Origin: Duffyella gerundensis
GTDB taxonomy: Bacteria > Pseudomonadota > Gammaproteobacteria > Enterobacterales > Enterobacteriaceae
Reading direction: 5' to 3'
Length of the DNA stretch: 64,000 nucleotides
NCBI RefSeq assembly: GCF_001517405.1
Contig: NZ_LN907828.1
Coordinates: 62,001-126,000, forward strand
The position numbers were made by a program, and so were the translations under genes. The notes under the pieces are model-generated. The model was not told the origin of the DNA. It made no database searches and was given only the letters and a program-made list of their open reading frames with translations. How positions within the stretch are numbered: the first letter of the stretch is position 1; each line of letters opens with the position of its first letter. Of the stretch, positions 36,359-44,993 are shown piece after piece.

Positions 36359-37789
36359 TTAGTCGAGGTCGCGACCGTTGCTGGCGATCACTTTCTTATA
36401 CCACCAGAACGATTTTTTACGCAGGCGCGCCAGCGTGCCGCCGCCGAGGTCGTCGCGGTCGACGTAGACAAAGCCGTAGCGCTTGCTCATTTCACCGGTG
36501 GATGCTGCCACCAGATCGATGCAGCCCCAGCTGGTGTAACCGATCACCGGCACGCCATCCTCAATCGCCTGCGCCATGGCGCGAATGTGTTCACGCAAAT
36601 AGCTGATGCGATAATCATCGTTGATCTGCTGATCGGCAGTGAGTTCATCGCGGGCACCCAAACCGTTTTCCACCAGAAATAGCGGCTTCTGATAGCGGTC
36701 ATACATCATGTTCATGGTGATGCGCAGACCCAGCGGATCGATGCCCCAGCCCCAGTCGCTGCGCGGGACGTGCGGATTGGTCAGCGATTTCACCACGTTA
36801 GCCGCGCTGCTGTTCTGCTCGTTCATCTCCGCCGACGCGCAGCGTGACGCGTAATAGCTGAAGGAGACAAAGTCGACGGTGTTGCGCAGAATCTCTGCAT
36901 CTTCCGGCGCCATCTCAATGGTGACGCCTTTTTCACGAAATACGCGCGCTGCATAGGATGGATAAGCACCGCGCGCCTGCACATCAATAAAGAACAGGTT
37001 TTCACGATCCTTTTCCAGCGCCGCCCAGACATCTTCCGGCTTGCTCGACCACGGATAGAAGTTCCCGCCCGCCAGCATGCAGCCGACCTGGTTTTCCGCG
37101 TTGACCTCATGGGCGATGCGCGTTACCAGTGCGCTGGCCACCAGTTCGTGGTGCGCGGCCTGATATTTCACCTGCTCGTGGTTTTCATCCGCTTCAAACA
37201 CCAGACCGGCGCCAGAAAAGGGGCTGTGCAGCAGAATATTGATCTCATTAAAGGTCAGCCAATATTTCACCAGACCGTCGAACGCTTCAAAACAGGTGCG
37301 TGCGTAGCGGGCAAAAAAGTCGACCATTTTACGGTTGCGCCATGAACCGTACTCAATCACCAGGTGCATCGGCACATCGAAGTGACAAAGCGTCACCAGC
37401 GGCTCGATGCCATATTTGCGGCACTCCTCGAACACGCTGCGATAAAACGCGATGCCTTGCTCATTGGGCGTCAGCTCGTCGCCATTGGGATAGAGGCGGC
37501 TCCAGGCAATAGAGGTACGAAACACGGTAAAGCCCATCTCCGCCATCAGGGCGATATCTTCCTTATAGCGATGATAAAAATCGATCGCCTGATGGCTGGG
37601 ATAATATTCATCCTCGCGCAGGGCAAAACGTTTTTCCAGGCCCAGCTTGACCGGCATGCGGGCAGGGCCGTGCGGGATCATATCCACCGTGGTCAGTCCT
37701 TTGCCGCCCTCGCGATAGCCGCCTTCAGACTGGTTTGCTGCTAAAGCGCCACCCCATAAAAATCCTTGCGGAAATGTCAGTTCAGACAT
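36359..37789 (-). CDS. ascB: 6-phospho-beta-glucosidase, GH1 (AscB-like)
   Basis: A 476-residue glycoside hydrolase family 1 enzyme that cleaves phosphorylated beta-glucosides (arbutin, salicin, cellobiose type) after PTS uptake. The acid/base glutamate is in WLTFNEINIL and the nucleophile in FLVENGLGA; the N-terminus FPQGFLWGGALAANQSEGG and the phosphate-binding end (SKRYGFVYVDRDD) fit the phospho-specific branch. The start at 37789 has GAGGT 6 bases upstream. It follows the EIIBC gene with 32 bases between, so they form the ascFB operon. Confidence 0.92.
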   Translation of the reverse strand: MSELTFPQGFLWGGALAANQSEGGYREGGKGLTTVDMIPHGPARMPVKLGLEKRFALREDEYYPSHQAIDFYHRYKEDIALMAEMGFTVFRTSIAWSRLYPNGDELTPNEQGIAFYRSVFEECRKYGIEPLVTLCHFDVPMHLVIEYGSWRNRKMVDFFARYARTCFEAFDGLVKYWLTFNEINILLHSPFSGAGLVFEADENHEQVKYQAAHHELVASALVTRIAHEVNAENQVGCMLAGGNFYPWSSKPEDVWAALEKDRENLFFIDVQARGAYPSYAARVFREKGVTIEMAPEDAEILRNTVDFVSFSYYASRCASAEMNEQNSSAANVVKSLTNPHVPRSDWGWGIDPLGLRITMNMMYDRYQKPLFLVENGLGARDELTADQQINDDYRISYLREHIRAMAQAIEDGVPVIGYTSWGCIDLVAASTGEMSKRYGFVYVDRDDLGGGTLARLRKKSFWWYKKVIASNGRDLD

Positions 37790-37821
37790 AAATAACCTCA
37801 ATAAACGTAACGTGACGCCGA

Positions 37822-39270
37822 TCAGCTGGCGCTGACGGGCTTAACGGTTTCTGGCGTGCCGGCAGAGGCACTGACGCTGGTGGGCGCGGTTTCCGGGATA
37901 TCCTCAAAGCCGAGGATCAGCGTCAGAATGAACGACAGCACCACCGACAGTACCATCACCGCACCAACCCACAGAATGCTGGAGGGATTTGCCGGATCGA
38001 AGAACTGCACGCTGGTGAACAGCCCCGGCGACGCCATTGAATGGCTGGCCAGCCCGCCGATTCCGGCGACCGCGCCGCAGATAAACCCGCTGATCAAACA
38101 GGCGATCAACGGGCGTTTCAGACGAACCGCCACGCCATACAGCGCCGGTTCAGAAATACCGGCAACGATGGCAGACGCCGCCGCGGCCAGCGCCGTCTGA
38201 CGCAGCTCACGGTTTTTAGTTTTAAACGCTACCGCCAGCGACGATCCGCCCAGCGACAGGTTGGCACCAATTTCCGACGGCATCACCATGCCTTCTTTAC
38301 CGGTTTCCGCAATGGTCTGGATAATGGTTGGCGTAAAGACGCGGTGCATACCGGTCATCACCAGCAGTGGCCAGAGCGCGCCCATGATCGCCACCGACAG
38401 CCAGCCGAGATAGCCGTGAATGGTGTAAACCAGCGCGGAGATGCCGCTGCCGATCCAGATGCCCAGCGGGCCAATCAGCACAATGGCAATCGGTGCGGCG
38501 ATCAGCACAATCAGCATCGGTTTCAGGAAGTTTTTGGTGACCGCAGGCGTAATGCGATCCACGCCATGCTCGATGTGCGACAGAATCCAGGTCATCACCA
38601 GCGCCGGAATCACGGTGTAGGTGTATTTCACCGCGGTCACCGTGATAAAGCCGAACTCCACGTGTTGCCCCTGCGCCGCTTTCGCCATCAAATCAATGAA
38701 GTTTGGATGCAGCAACACGCCGGCAATGGCGATCGCCAGCGACATATTGGTTTTGAATTTCAGCGCCGCTGACGCCGCCACCATCACCGGCAGGAAGAAA
38801 AAGGCGCCGTCGCCCATCACGTTGAGAATGATCAGCGTTGAAGAGCCTTTCTCCAGCACGCCGCTCATCTCCAGCACCATCGCCAGCAGTTTGACCATCG
38901 AACCGCCGATGATCGCCGGAATCAGCGGCGACATGGTGCCTACCAGCGCATCGAGAATACCCGCGCCAATGCTTCGCGGGGTGATTTTGCGCTTCACCGG
39001 CTGCGCAGGGGTGCCATCAATATTGCCAAGACTCAGCACCGCCTGATACGCCTTGCCAACGTTGTTACCGATGATCACCTGACACTGCGCATCGTTGTGC
39101 ACCACACCCATCACGCCGGGAATGGCTTTCAGCGCGGCGCTGTCGATTAGGCTGCTGTCCTTGAGCACAAAGCGCAGGCGCGTCATGCAATGGGTCAGCG
39201 CCTCAATATTGCCCAGGCCGCCCAGCGAGCGGACGATGGCGGGCGCGACTTCTGAATAGTTGGTAGACAT
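37822..39270 (-). CDS. ascF: PTS beta-glucoside EIIBC component (AscF-like)
   Basis: 482 residues from the ATG at 39270. The longer open frame includes 58 residues of non-family sequence. The N-terminal EIIB domain has the phosphorylated Cys at about residue 28 in EALTHCMTRLRF; the C-terminal EIIC domain spans about ten membrane segments, including GAILDALVGTMSPLIPAIIGGSMVK and SEPALYGVAVRLKRPL. No EIIA domain is attached (the chain ends ETVKPVSAS), so EIIA must come from another protein. It transports and phosphorylates beta-glucosides. First gene of the operon, controlled by the divergent AscG-like repressor. Confidence 0.92.
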   Translation of the reverse strand: MSTNYSEVAPAIVRSLGGLGNIEALTHCMTRLRFVLKDSSLIDSAALKAIPGVMGVVHNDAQCQVIIGNNVGKAYQAVLSLGNIDGTPAQPVKRKITPRSIGAGILDALVGTMSPLIPAIIGGSMVKLLAMVLEMSGVLEKGSSTLIILNVMGDGAFFFLPVMVAASAALKFKTNMSLAIAIAGVLLHPNFIDLMAKAAQGQHVEFGFITVTAVKYTYTVIPALVMTWILSHIEHGVDRITPAVTKNFLKPMLIVLIAAPIAIVLIGPLGIWIGSGISALVYTIHGYLGWLSVAIMGALWPLLVMTGMHRVFTPTIIQTIAETGKEGMVMPSEIGANLSLGGSSLAVAFKTKNRELRQTALAAAASAIVAGISEPALYGVAVRLKRPLIACLISGFICGAVAGIGGLASHSMASPGLFTSVQFFDPANPSSILWVGAVMVLSVVLSFILTLILGFEDIPETAPTSVSASAGTPETVKPVSAS

Positions 39271-39376
39271 GGTTGTCTTCTCTGAATGAATGTTGGCAGA
39301 TGCGCATGCCGATACGGCAGGCGGCTCCAGCACCGCGTCACGCGTTAATGCAACGCTGTACGAATATCGAACATGA

Positions 39377-39388
39377 GAAACCGGTTTC
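39377..39388 (-). promoter_or_regulatory. AscG-type operator upstream of ascF
   Basis: GAAACCGGTTTC is a perfect 12-bp palindrome and matches the known AscG core TGAAACCGGTTTCA. It lies about 107 bases upstream of ascF, in the divergent region shared with ascG. Confidence 0.8.
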
Positions 39389-39448
39389 ACAAAATCATGA
39401 ACAGTTACGACTAACCCAGCAATAGTTTTGAAATGCTTTTTCAATTTG

Positions 39449-39464
39449 TGTGAATGCGATCACT
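39449..39464 (-). promoter_or_regulatory. CRP site of the asc divergent region
   Basis: TGTGA-ATGCGA-TCACT matches the CRP half-site pair TGTGA-N6-TCACA at 9 of 10 positions. It is centred about 74 bases from the AscG operator, consistent with catabolite control of ascFB. Confidence 0.65.
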
Positions 39465-39566
39465 TTGTGAGCCAAACGCAGCGCGGCGACGCGATGATTA
39501 AAATATCCCAATCAATGAGCGCGTTAGGTAAACTGCTGGCCTTGCGGTAGGAAAATGGGAAACGCG

Positions 39567-40598
39567 ATGGCAACCATACTGGAAGTAGCAAAGAAAGCGG
39601 GCGTGTCGAAAGCCACGGTGTCGCGCGTGTTGTCAGGCAACGGCTATGTCAGCGAGGAGAAAAGGGCACGGGTCACGCAGGCGATCGCCGAAACTGACTA
39701 CCGGCCCAATTTGTTGGCGCGCAACCTGTCGGTAAAATCGACGCAAACCCTTGGGCTGGTGGTCACCAACACGCTCTACAGCGGCAGCTACTTCAGCGAG
39801 CTGATGTCACAGTCGGCGCGCATTCTGGAACAGCAGGGCAAGCAGCTGATTCTGGCGGACGGCAAACACAGCGCCGCCGAAGAGCGCGCTGCCATCGACT
39901 TCCTGCTCGATCTGCGCTGCGACGGCATCATGATCTATCCGCGATTTTTATCGATTGATGAAATGGACGACATTATTTCGCAGCATAAGCAGCCGATTCT
40001 GGTGGTAAACCGTCGCCTGCGGCAACACGGCAGCTACTGCATCTGGTTTGACCAAAAAGCATCCAGCATGGCGGCGGTGAATACGCTGATTGACCTGGGA
40101 CACCGCGACATTGCGTTTATCACCGGCTCGCTGGATTCACCGACCGGTATGGAACGCCTGGCGGGCTATAAAGCGGCGCTGACAGAACAGCATATTAGCG
40201 TCAATCCGGCGCTGATTGCCGAAGGGAAATGGCACGGCGAAAGCGGTGCGCAGGCGGTGGCGCAGTTGGTGGACAGCGGCGAGTCGTTCACGGCTATCGT
40301 GGCCAGCAACGATGAAATGGCCATCGGTGCCATCAAACAGCTCTCGCGCCTGAATATTGCGGTGCCGGGCGAGGTATCGGTGATCGGCTTTGATGACATT
40401 CCGCTTGCGCCTTATATCATTCCGTCGTTGAGCAGCGTCAAGGTGCCGGTAACCGACATGGTGCAGGAGACCATTCGTCAGCTACTGGCGATGCTCGATG
40501 GCGGCGAGCTGCGTAAGCCCGACACCTTTGCGGCCCGCATCATCATGCGTGAATCCACCGCGCCGGGACCATGGTTTGGCGACCGCGCCGACGCGTAA
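39567..40598 (+). CDS. ascG: LacI-family repressor AscG
   Basis: 343 residues. The N-terminal LacI helix-turn-helix is TILEVAKKAGVSKATVSRVLSGNGYVS, followed by a periplasmic-binding-type effector domain with SVIGFDDIPLAPYIIPSLSSV near the end. Large blocks match the remembered E. coli AscG sequence (for example KSTQTLGLVVTNTLY and RCDGIMIYPRFLS). The ATG at 39567 (MATILEV) has GGGAAACGC upstream and is preferred over the one 12 bases earlier. Divergent from ascFB, with a GAAACCGGTTTC operator in between. Confidence 0.93.
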   Translation: MATILEVAKKAGVSKATVSRVLSGNGYVSEEKRARVTQAIAETDYRPNLLARNLSVKSTQTLGLVVTNTLYSGSYFSELMSQSARILEQQGKQLILADGKHSAAEERAAIDFLLDLRCDGIMIYPRFLSIDEMDDIISQHKQPILVVNRRLRQHGSYCIWFDQKASSMAAVNTLIDLGHRDIAFITGSLDSPTGMERLAGYKAALTEQHISVNPALIAEGKWHGESGAQAVAQLVDSGESFTAIVASNDEMAIGAIKQLSRLNIAVPGEVSVIGFDDIPLAPYIIPSLSSVKVPVTDMVQETIRQLLAMLDGGELRKPDTFAARIIMRESTAPGPWFGDRADA

Positions 40599-41954
40599 TT
40601 ATTCTCCCCAGCGCGAGCGCAGATAGCGCACCGCATCCTCAGTTTGCGGCTGGTTAAGGTAGTTTTCCCGGAACAGAATGGTGCCGTTGATTTCAGGTAA
40701 GGCGTCGTTCAGATCGAGCTGTTTTTTCAGCTCCGGCACGCCACCGCCGACCGTCCAGTCAGGTTCATTTTTCGATGCCGCACCCACTTTATACAGGGCT
40801 ACACCAATATAGAGCCGGGTGTGGGTTGGCCTGACAACGTTGGCCCACCATCGTGCTAACACGTCATAACGCGCCGCCTGACGCGCAAAAGGCCAGTAGA
40901 GCTGCGGGGCGATGTAATCCAGCAAACCCTGTTGCACCCAGCGGCGGGTATCCGCATAGGCCTCATCGTAGGCCGCCGCACCACGCGTATCGGAACCGGC
41001 AGGATCCCACGAAAGATTGCGCCATACGCCGGCTGGGCTGACGCCAAATTCCACTTCTGGCTTGAGTTGTTTAATCGTGCGTGAGACCTGCTCAATCAGC
41101 AGCTGGGTATTGTGGCGCCGCCAGTCCGCTTTTGAGCTGAATCCCTGACCCCAGGTTTTAAAGCTTTGCGCATCATTTAGCGCTGAGCCGGGCGTTTCCG
41201 CGTAAAAATAGTCATCAAACTGCACGCCATCAACCGGATAACGCGATACCACTTCAGCCACGATACTGGTGATCCAGTCGCGCGCATCGGGAATGCCGGG
41301 ATCGAGCACGTAACGATCGCCGGCGGTACGAATCCAGTCGGGATGCAGCACAAACACGCTGGCAGGGCGCAACGATAAGGTGCGGTTCAGTTCGGCAACG
41401 GTGGAGGGTTTGGTATTGACGGCTACGCGATAAGGGTTAAACCAGGCGTGAACTTTCATGCCGCGTTTATGCGCTTCATCAAGCATAAACTGCAGCGGAT
41501 CGTAACCGGGATCGTCGCCAATCTTACCGGTGAGCATATCGGACCACGGCAGAATCTTCGAGCGCCACAGCGCCGTGCCATCCGGCTTGACCTGGAAGAA
41601 CACCGTGTTGATGCCGAGGGTTTTTAGCTTATCCAGTTTAGCGATCAACGCCTGCTGCTGTTGCGCGATGCGCTGCGCCGCGCTGCTGGCGGTGACGGAA
41701 TTCACCGGCGGCCAGTCAAGCCGGGAAACGGTCGCCAGCCAAACACCGCGCACCGGTTGCTGCGGCGTTATTGTCGGTGTGGTGGGTTTCGCTGGCTGCG
41801 CTGGTCGCGTCACCGCAGGCGACGGTGTCACCAGCGATGGCGGCGGCGCAGAAGAACAACTGACCAGTAAACAGGCCAGCGCGGTGAGCGCGGCGCGCGC
41901 GGTCACGCCGGTAGCGGCATTCAAAGGGGGCAGGAGAGTGATAGTGAACTCCAT
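40599..41954 (-). CDS. digH: Glycoside-hydrolase-like outer-membrane lipoprotein, DigH (YddW)-like
   Basis: About 451 residues from the ATG at 41954. A signal with lipobox (LACLLVSC, C about residue 33) is followed by a proline/threonine-rich linker and a GHL10 TIM-barrel: GVWLATVSRLDWPP, HAWFNPYRV, the acidic active-site strand VDGVQFDDYFYAE, and PQLYWPF. E. coli DigH cleaves denuded peptidoglycan glycans at the divisome. The start is uncertain: no good Shine-Dalgarno precedes it. The stop lies next to the ascG stop, so the genes converge. Confidence 0.85.
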   Translation of the reverse strand: MEFTITLLPPLNAATGVTARAALTALACLLVSCSSAPPPSLVTPSPAVTRPAQPAKPTTPTITPQQPVRGVWLATVSRLDWPPVNSVTASSAAQRIAQQQQALIAKLDKLKTLGINTVFFQVKPDGTALWRSKILPWSDMLTGKIGDDPGYDPLQFMLDEAHKRGMKVHAWFNPYRVAVNTKPSTVAELNRTLSLRPASVFVLHPDWIRTAGDRYVLDPGIPDARDWITSIVAEVVSRYPVDGVQFDDYFYAETPGSALNDAQSFKTWGQGFSSKADWRRHNTQLLIEQVSRTIKQLKPEVEFGVSPAGVWRNLSWDPAGSDTRGAAAYDEAYADTRRWVQQGLLDYIAPQLYWPFARQAARYDVLARWWANVVRPTHTRLYIGVALYKVGAASKNEPDWTVGGGVPELKKQLDLNDALPEINGTILFRENYLNQPQTEDAVRYLRSRWGE

Positions 41955-42273
41955 TTCTGGCTGAGCGGCGCGGAAAGATGGACATTCTCTTATTATCACC
42001 GTTGATGTCAATCACTGAGAGACCCGGGAAAACAGCGCAGTAGCGCAGACGGGCAGAGACAGGAAAAACCATCGCCTATCCAATTTAACATAATGATGAT
42101 TATACGCACCGGTGCGTCAACGCCTGGCGGGGTAACCGGCTACAGGAATTCATGTTGGGATCGGCGGATCAAGATTTGTCTTGTTAAAAATGGTGCGGAA
42201 TTGGGTGGAAACAGAGACAGGCGTATCGATTCGCTGACAGATTATCCAGACGTGATTTACTGGCTTTCAGGCG

Positions 42274-42301
42274 TTGAAAGATCGATTAAGAGGTGTAGTA
42301 T
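42274..42301 (+). promoter_or_regulatory. Candidate sigma-70 promoter of predicted sRNA
   Basis: TTGAAA (42274-42279), 16-base spacer, TAGTAT (42296-42301). The -35 matches 5 of 6 consensus bases and the -10 matches 4 of 6. It is placed to start a transcript near 42308 that runs into two hairpin terminators. Confidence 0.45.
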
Positions 42302-42307
42302 AGCGAG

Positions 42308-42412
42308 CAAAGAAACCGGCCATCGGTAGCTATTGTATGCACCGTCTGGCCGGCAGTTTTTCCCTGGTGTTGGCCGTATTGGCAACCTGACTGTGATGGT
42401 CAGGTTTTTTTT
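42308..42412 (+). ncRNA. Predicted small RNA upstream of the quorum-sensing regulator gene
   Basis: About 105 bases from the candidate start to the T-run. Hairpin 1 is CCGGCCA (42316-42322) with TGGCCGG (42347-42353), extended internally by CGGT/ACCG, and is followed by TTTTT at 42357. Hairpin 2 is AACCTGAC (42384-42391) with GTCAGGTT (42399-42406), followed by eight T. A promoter-like sequence precedes it, and no protein-coding gene ends at these terminators. A short (about 55-base) form ending at hairpin 1 is also possible. I do not recognise a known sRNA family. Confidence 0.5.
42384..42412 (+). terminator. Strong intrinsic terminator upstream of luxR-type gene
   Basis: Perfect 8-bp stem AACCTGAC/GTCAGGTT, 7-base loop and an eight-T run on the plus strand. 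It insulates the luxR promoter from upstream transcription. Confidence 0.85.
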
Positions 42413-42456
42413 CAATTCGACTGCGAGGGATTATAGTGGATGGATTCAAATTCGTA

Positions 42457-42476
42457 AGCTGTACTTAAGTACCTGA
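42457..42476 (+). promoter_or_regulatory. lux box 1 upstream of esaR-like gene
   Basis: AGCTGTACTTAAGTACCTGA is a near-perfect 20-bp dyad with core GTACTTAAGTAC. It closely resembles the EsaR box (CTGTAC-N4-GTGCAG form). It lies just downstream of a possible -10 (TATAGT, 42433-42438), a position suited to repression of the luxR-type gene. Confidence 0.72.
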
Positions 42477-42479
42477 CCA

Positions 42480-42499
42480 TCCTGAACTTAAGTACAGGT
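42480..42499 (+). promoter_or_regulatory. lux box 2 upstream of esaR-like gene
   Basis: TCCTGAACTTAAGTACAGGT, a second lux-type dyad (CCTG..CAGG arms, ACTTAAGT core), centred 23 bases from box 1, so both lie on nearly the same DNA face. Confidence 0.7.
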
Positions 42500-42539
42500 T
42501 CTTGTCTCACAGGAAGAAACGGACCTTCAGGAAGCGTGC

Positions 42540-43289
42540 ATGATTTCAGTTTTCAATAATAATCAGGTGCTCACAGACACACTTCGAAACTATATCGATC
42601 GAAAACTATGTCTTCCTGGCAGCCCGGAATACGCCTACACGGTCGTAAATAAGAAAAATCCTTCAGAAACCCTAATAATTTCCAGTTATCCGGATGAATG
42701 GGTCGATCTCTATCGTACCAACAACTTTCAGCTGACCGATCCGGTGATCCTCAATGCGTTTCGACGCTCTTCGGCGTTTGCCTGGGATGAGAACATCACC
42801 CTGATGTCTGACCTGAAATTCAACAAGATTTTCTCGCTCTCCCGTCAGTACAACATCGTCAACGGCTTCACCTTTGTGCTACACGATCACTTCAATAATC
42901 TGGCGCTGCTGTCGGTGATTATTGGCAGTCCCGAGCAGGAAGAGCTGGAGAATTATCTCTCCACCCATCGTGGCGTTTTGCAGACCCTGTTGATTGATAT
43001 CAACGAGCAGATGTACCTGCTGGCGCAGTCGGTATCATCGGGCAGGAAGAAAAGCGAAGAGAATACCAACCGCCCTATTTTTACCCCGCGCGAAAACGAG
43101 GTGCTGTACTGGGCAAGTATGGGCAAAACCTATGGTGAAATTGCCGCCATCGCCGGTATTTCCGTCAGCACGGTGAAATTTCATATGGGCAACGTGGTGC
43201 TCAAGCTGGGAGTAAGCAACGCCCGTCAGGCAATTCGACTGGGCGTTGAGCTGGATTTAATCACGCCGTCAGACACAGCGGCCAGGTAA
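42540..43289 (+). CDS. esaR: EsaR-type LuxR-family quorum-sensing regulator
   Basis: 249 residues, equal to EsaR. The N-terminal autoinducer-binding domain (about 1-165) has the conserved W and Y/D pocket region (YPDEWVDLYRTNNFQLTDPV, FAWDE, GFTFVLHD), and the C-terminal LuxR helix-turn-helix is FTPRENEVLYWASMGKTYGEIAAIAGISVSTVKFHMGNVV. EsaR-class regulators bind DNA without signal and are released by 3-oxo-C6-homoserine lactone. RBS AGGA is 8 bases before the ATG. Two lux boxes lie immediately upstream. Its 3' end overlaps the luxI-type gene by 29 bases on the opposite strand, as in Pantoea stewartii esaR/esaI. Confidence 0.93.
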   Translation: MISVFNNNQVLTDTLRNYIDRKLCLPGSPEYAYTVVNKKNPSETLIISSYPDEWVDLYRTNNFQLTDPVILNAFRRSSAFAWDENITLMSDLKFNKIFSLSRQYNIVNGFTFVLHDHFNNLALLSVIIGSPEQEELENYLSTHRGVLQTLLIDINEQMYLLAQSVSSGRKKSEENTNRPIFTPRENEVLYWASMGKTYGEIAAIAGISVSTVKFHMGNVVLKLGVSNARQAIRLGVELDLITPSDTAAR

Positions 43290-43893
43290 GCGCCGACGCT
43301 GCCGACGCGTTGGGATGGGCCAACAGTTTTGCCGCCATGCTGTGCTGATCGGCTTCACCGGTGGGCAGCCACAACAGATAGATACTCTCCTGCTCGCTCA
43401 AAAAAGCCTCTTTCAGCGTGGTAAACCGCCAGCCGGACCGCTTCAGAATGGTCAGCATCGGCCGACTGACAATCGTATGAATTCCCGCATAGCCGTTGTG
43501 CCGCGCCCAGTTAATCATCGCCAGAAACAGCGCCTGACTCACCGGATAGCGTTCGCCTAACAGCGTGCGCGCCCGCGTTTTATCGACAAAAAAGCGACTC
43601 GATTCAATGCCGTCCGGCGGCAGGGTCATCTCTTCAAAACAATGCCGAAAGGTGTGGGTGATCATATTTGGCTGTTCGAGGCCGGTAAACCGCACGCTGC
43701 ACACCAATTGCTGCTGGCAAAAGCCAAGAATATAGCGGGTAGCAGGATTATCGAACTCATCAAATTCCATGTCTTGTTTGCACACCACGTCCCATCCGAG
43801 GCGATCGCTGAACGTTTTTTTTCTCAATCGGTAAAGCTCATGAGAGTGTTTACCGGTCAGCTCATCATAACTGACGTCGAAAAGTTCAAGCAT
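43261..43893 (-). CDS. esaI: EsaI-type acyl-homoserine-lactone synthase
   Basis: A 210-residue LuxI-family synthase that makes an AHL from S-adenosylmethionine and acyl-ACP. Conserved residues are visible: R24 and W34 in RLRKKTFSDRLGW, D46/D49 in EFDEFDNP, R69 in CSVRF, and the ESSRFFVDK block. Large parts match remembered EsaI (PNMITHTF, YPVSQALFLAM). EsaI makes 3-oxo-C6-HSL; chain length here is assumed. The C-terminus is more divergent. AGGA is 7 bases before the ATG. Convergent and overlapping with the esaR-like gene. Confidence 0.93.
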   Translation of the reverse strand: MLELFDVSYDELTGKHSHELYRLRKKTFSDRLGWDVVCKQDMEFDEFDNPATRYILGFCQQQLVCSVRFTGLEQPNMITHTFRHCFEEMTLPPDGIESSRFFVDKTRARTLLGERYPVSQALFLAMINWARHNGYAGIHTIVSRPMLTILKRSGWRFTTLKEAFLSEQESIYLLWLPTGEADQHSMAAKLLAHPNASAASALTWPLCLTA

Positions 43894-44084
43894 TCCGTCA
43901 TCCTGTGATTCATCATAAAAGCGGTTTTATTCCAGACCGGCATTCTACAATTATTTTTATCTGACGGGATTGAATCAACGCAATGAACTAATGTTTTTTT
44001 CTTATGCCTGCCCCATAGACAACATCGAAATGTCTAATCCAAGGGAGCTGCCGGCGATCCCTGACCGGTTTTTTCGCAAAATGA

Positions 44085-44828
44085 TTAATAAGGGCTGGCG
44101 GTGGGTCGCACGATTATCTCACTGATATCGACCTCATCCGGCTGCGCAATGCTCCAGGAAATAGCGCGCGCAATGCTTTCCGGCTTCAGCGCTATTTTTC
44201 GAAAGGCGCGCATCGCGTCACGTGCCGTATCGTCACTGATGGTCTCTGCCAGCTCCGATTCCACCACGCCGGGCGAAATCACGCTGACGCGCAGATTATC
44301 GTGCTCCTGGCGCAATCCCTCAGAAAGTGCGCGCACCGCATATTTGGTGGCGCAGTACACCGCCGCGGTGGGTGACACGCTGTGCGCACCAATCGACGCA
44401 ACGTTAATAATGTGGCCGCGCTGCTGCGCCTGCATCACCGGCAGCACCGCGGCGATACCGTAGAGCACACCGCGCACATTGACCTCCAGCATACTTTCCC
44501 ACTCCTCGACCTTAAGCGCAGCCAGCGGCGACAGCGGCATGATACCGGCGTTGTTGATCAACACATCGATGCGGCCATATTTCTCGATCGCCAGATCGGC
44601 CAGCTGTTGCAGATCGCCGCGTCGGCGCACGTCGGTTTCCAGAACATCGACCGTCGCGCCCTGCTCGCGTAGCTGCTGAGAGAGCGCGTCAAGGCGTTCA
44701 CGACGGCGGGCACCGAGCAGCAGAATGTGCCCTTCGGCGCTCAGCAGGCGCGCGGTCGCTTCACCGATGCCGCTGCTGGCACCGGTTAACAGAATCACTT
44801 TTGCGGTAGTCGAGTGTAATGCAGACAT
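44085..44828 (-). CDS. Short-chain dehydrogenase/reductase (SDR)
   Basis: 247 residues from the ATG at 44828, which is 8 bases after GAGGA; upstream in-frame ATGs are closer to or before that site. Cofactor motif TGASSGIG, NNAGIMPL, and catalytic Ser-Tyr-Lys in NVASIGAH and VYCATKYAV. The YdfG/serine-dehydrogenase-like subgroup is likely (ending DEVDISEIIVRPT). Divergent from an AraC-family regulator 165 bases away, which probably controls it. Substrate unknown. Confidence 0.87.
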   Translation of the reverse strand: MSALHSTTAKVILLTGASSGIGEATARLLSAEGHILLLGARRRERLDALSQQLREQGATVDVLETDVRRRGDLQQLADLAIEKYGRIDVLINNAGIMPLSPLAALKVEEWESMLEVNVRGVLYGIAAVLPVMQAQQRGHIINVASIGAHSVSPTAAVYCATKYAVRALSEGLRQEHDNLRVSVISPGVVESELAETISDDTARDAMRAFRKIALKPESIARAISWSIAQPDEVDISEIIVRPTASPY

Positions 44829-44993
44829 GATCATCGTCCTCATAGGTTGTGAGGCTTCAGAGTAGGCAGAGTGCAGCAGCGGCAATAGTCCCAATTCTCT
44901 GCGAATGTTGCCTGTTTATCTCATTAGCTCAAAGAATTTGTCATACTGTCGCGTTATGCTTGCCCGATCATCTTTTATCAGGGGACCTTTTTG

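Larger units (their letters stand above)
41955..42539. other. Intergenic region: predicted sRNA and lux boxes upstream of luxR-type gene
   Basis: About 585 bases. The right half is dense with signals: a candidate promoter, two hairpins with T-runs and two lux-type palindromes (listed separately). The left half (41955-42270) shows only a weak 78-codon frame (42093-42329) with no ribosome site. Confidence 0.7.

Noticed and set aside
42093..42329. 78-codon frame upstream of the quorum-sensing genes
   Set aside because: No ribosome binding site, no recognisable motif, and it runs into the predicted promoter and sRNA hairpin. The plus-strand hairpins there are better explained by an RNA.
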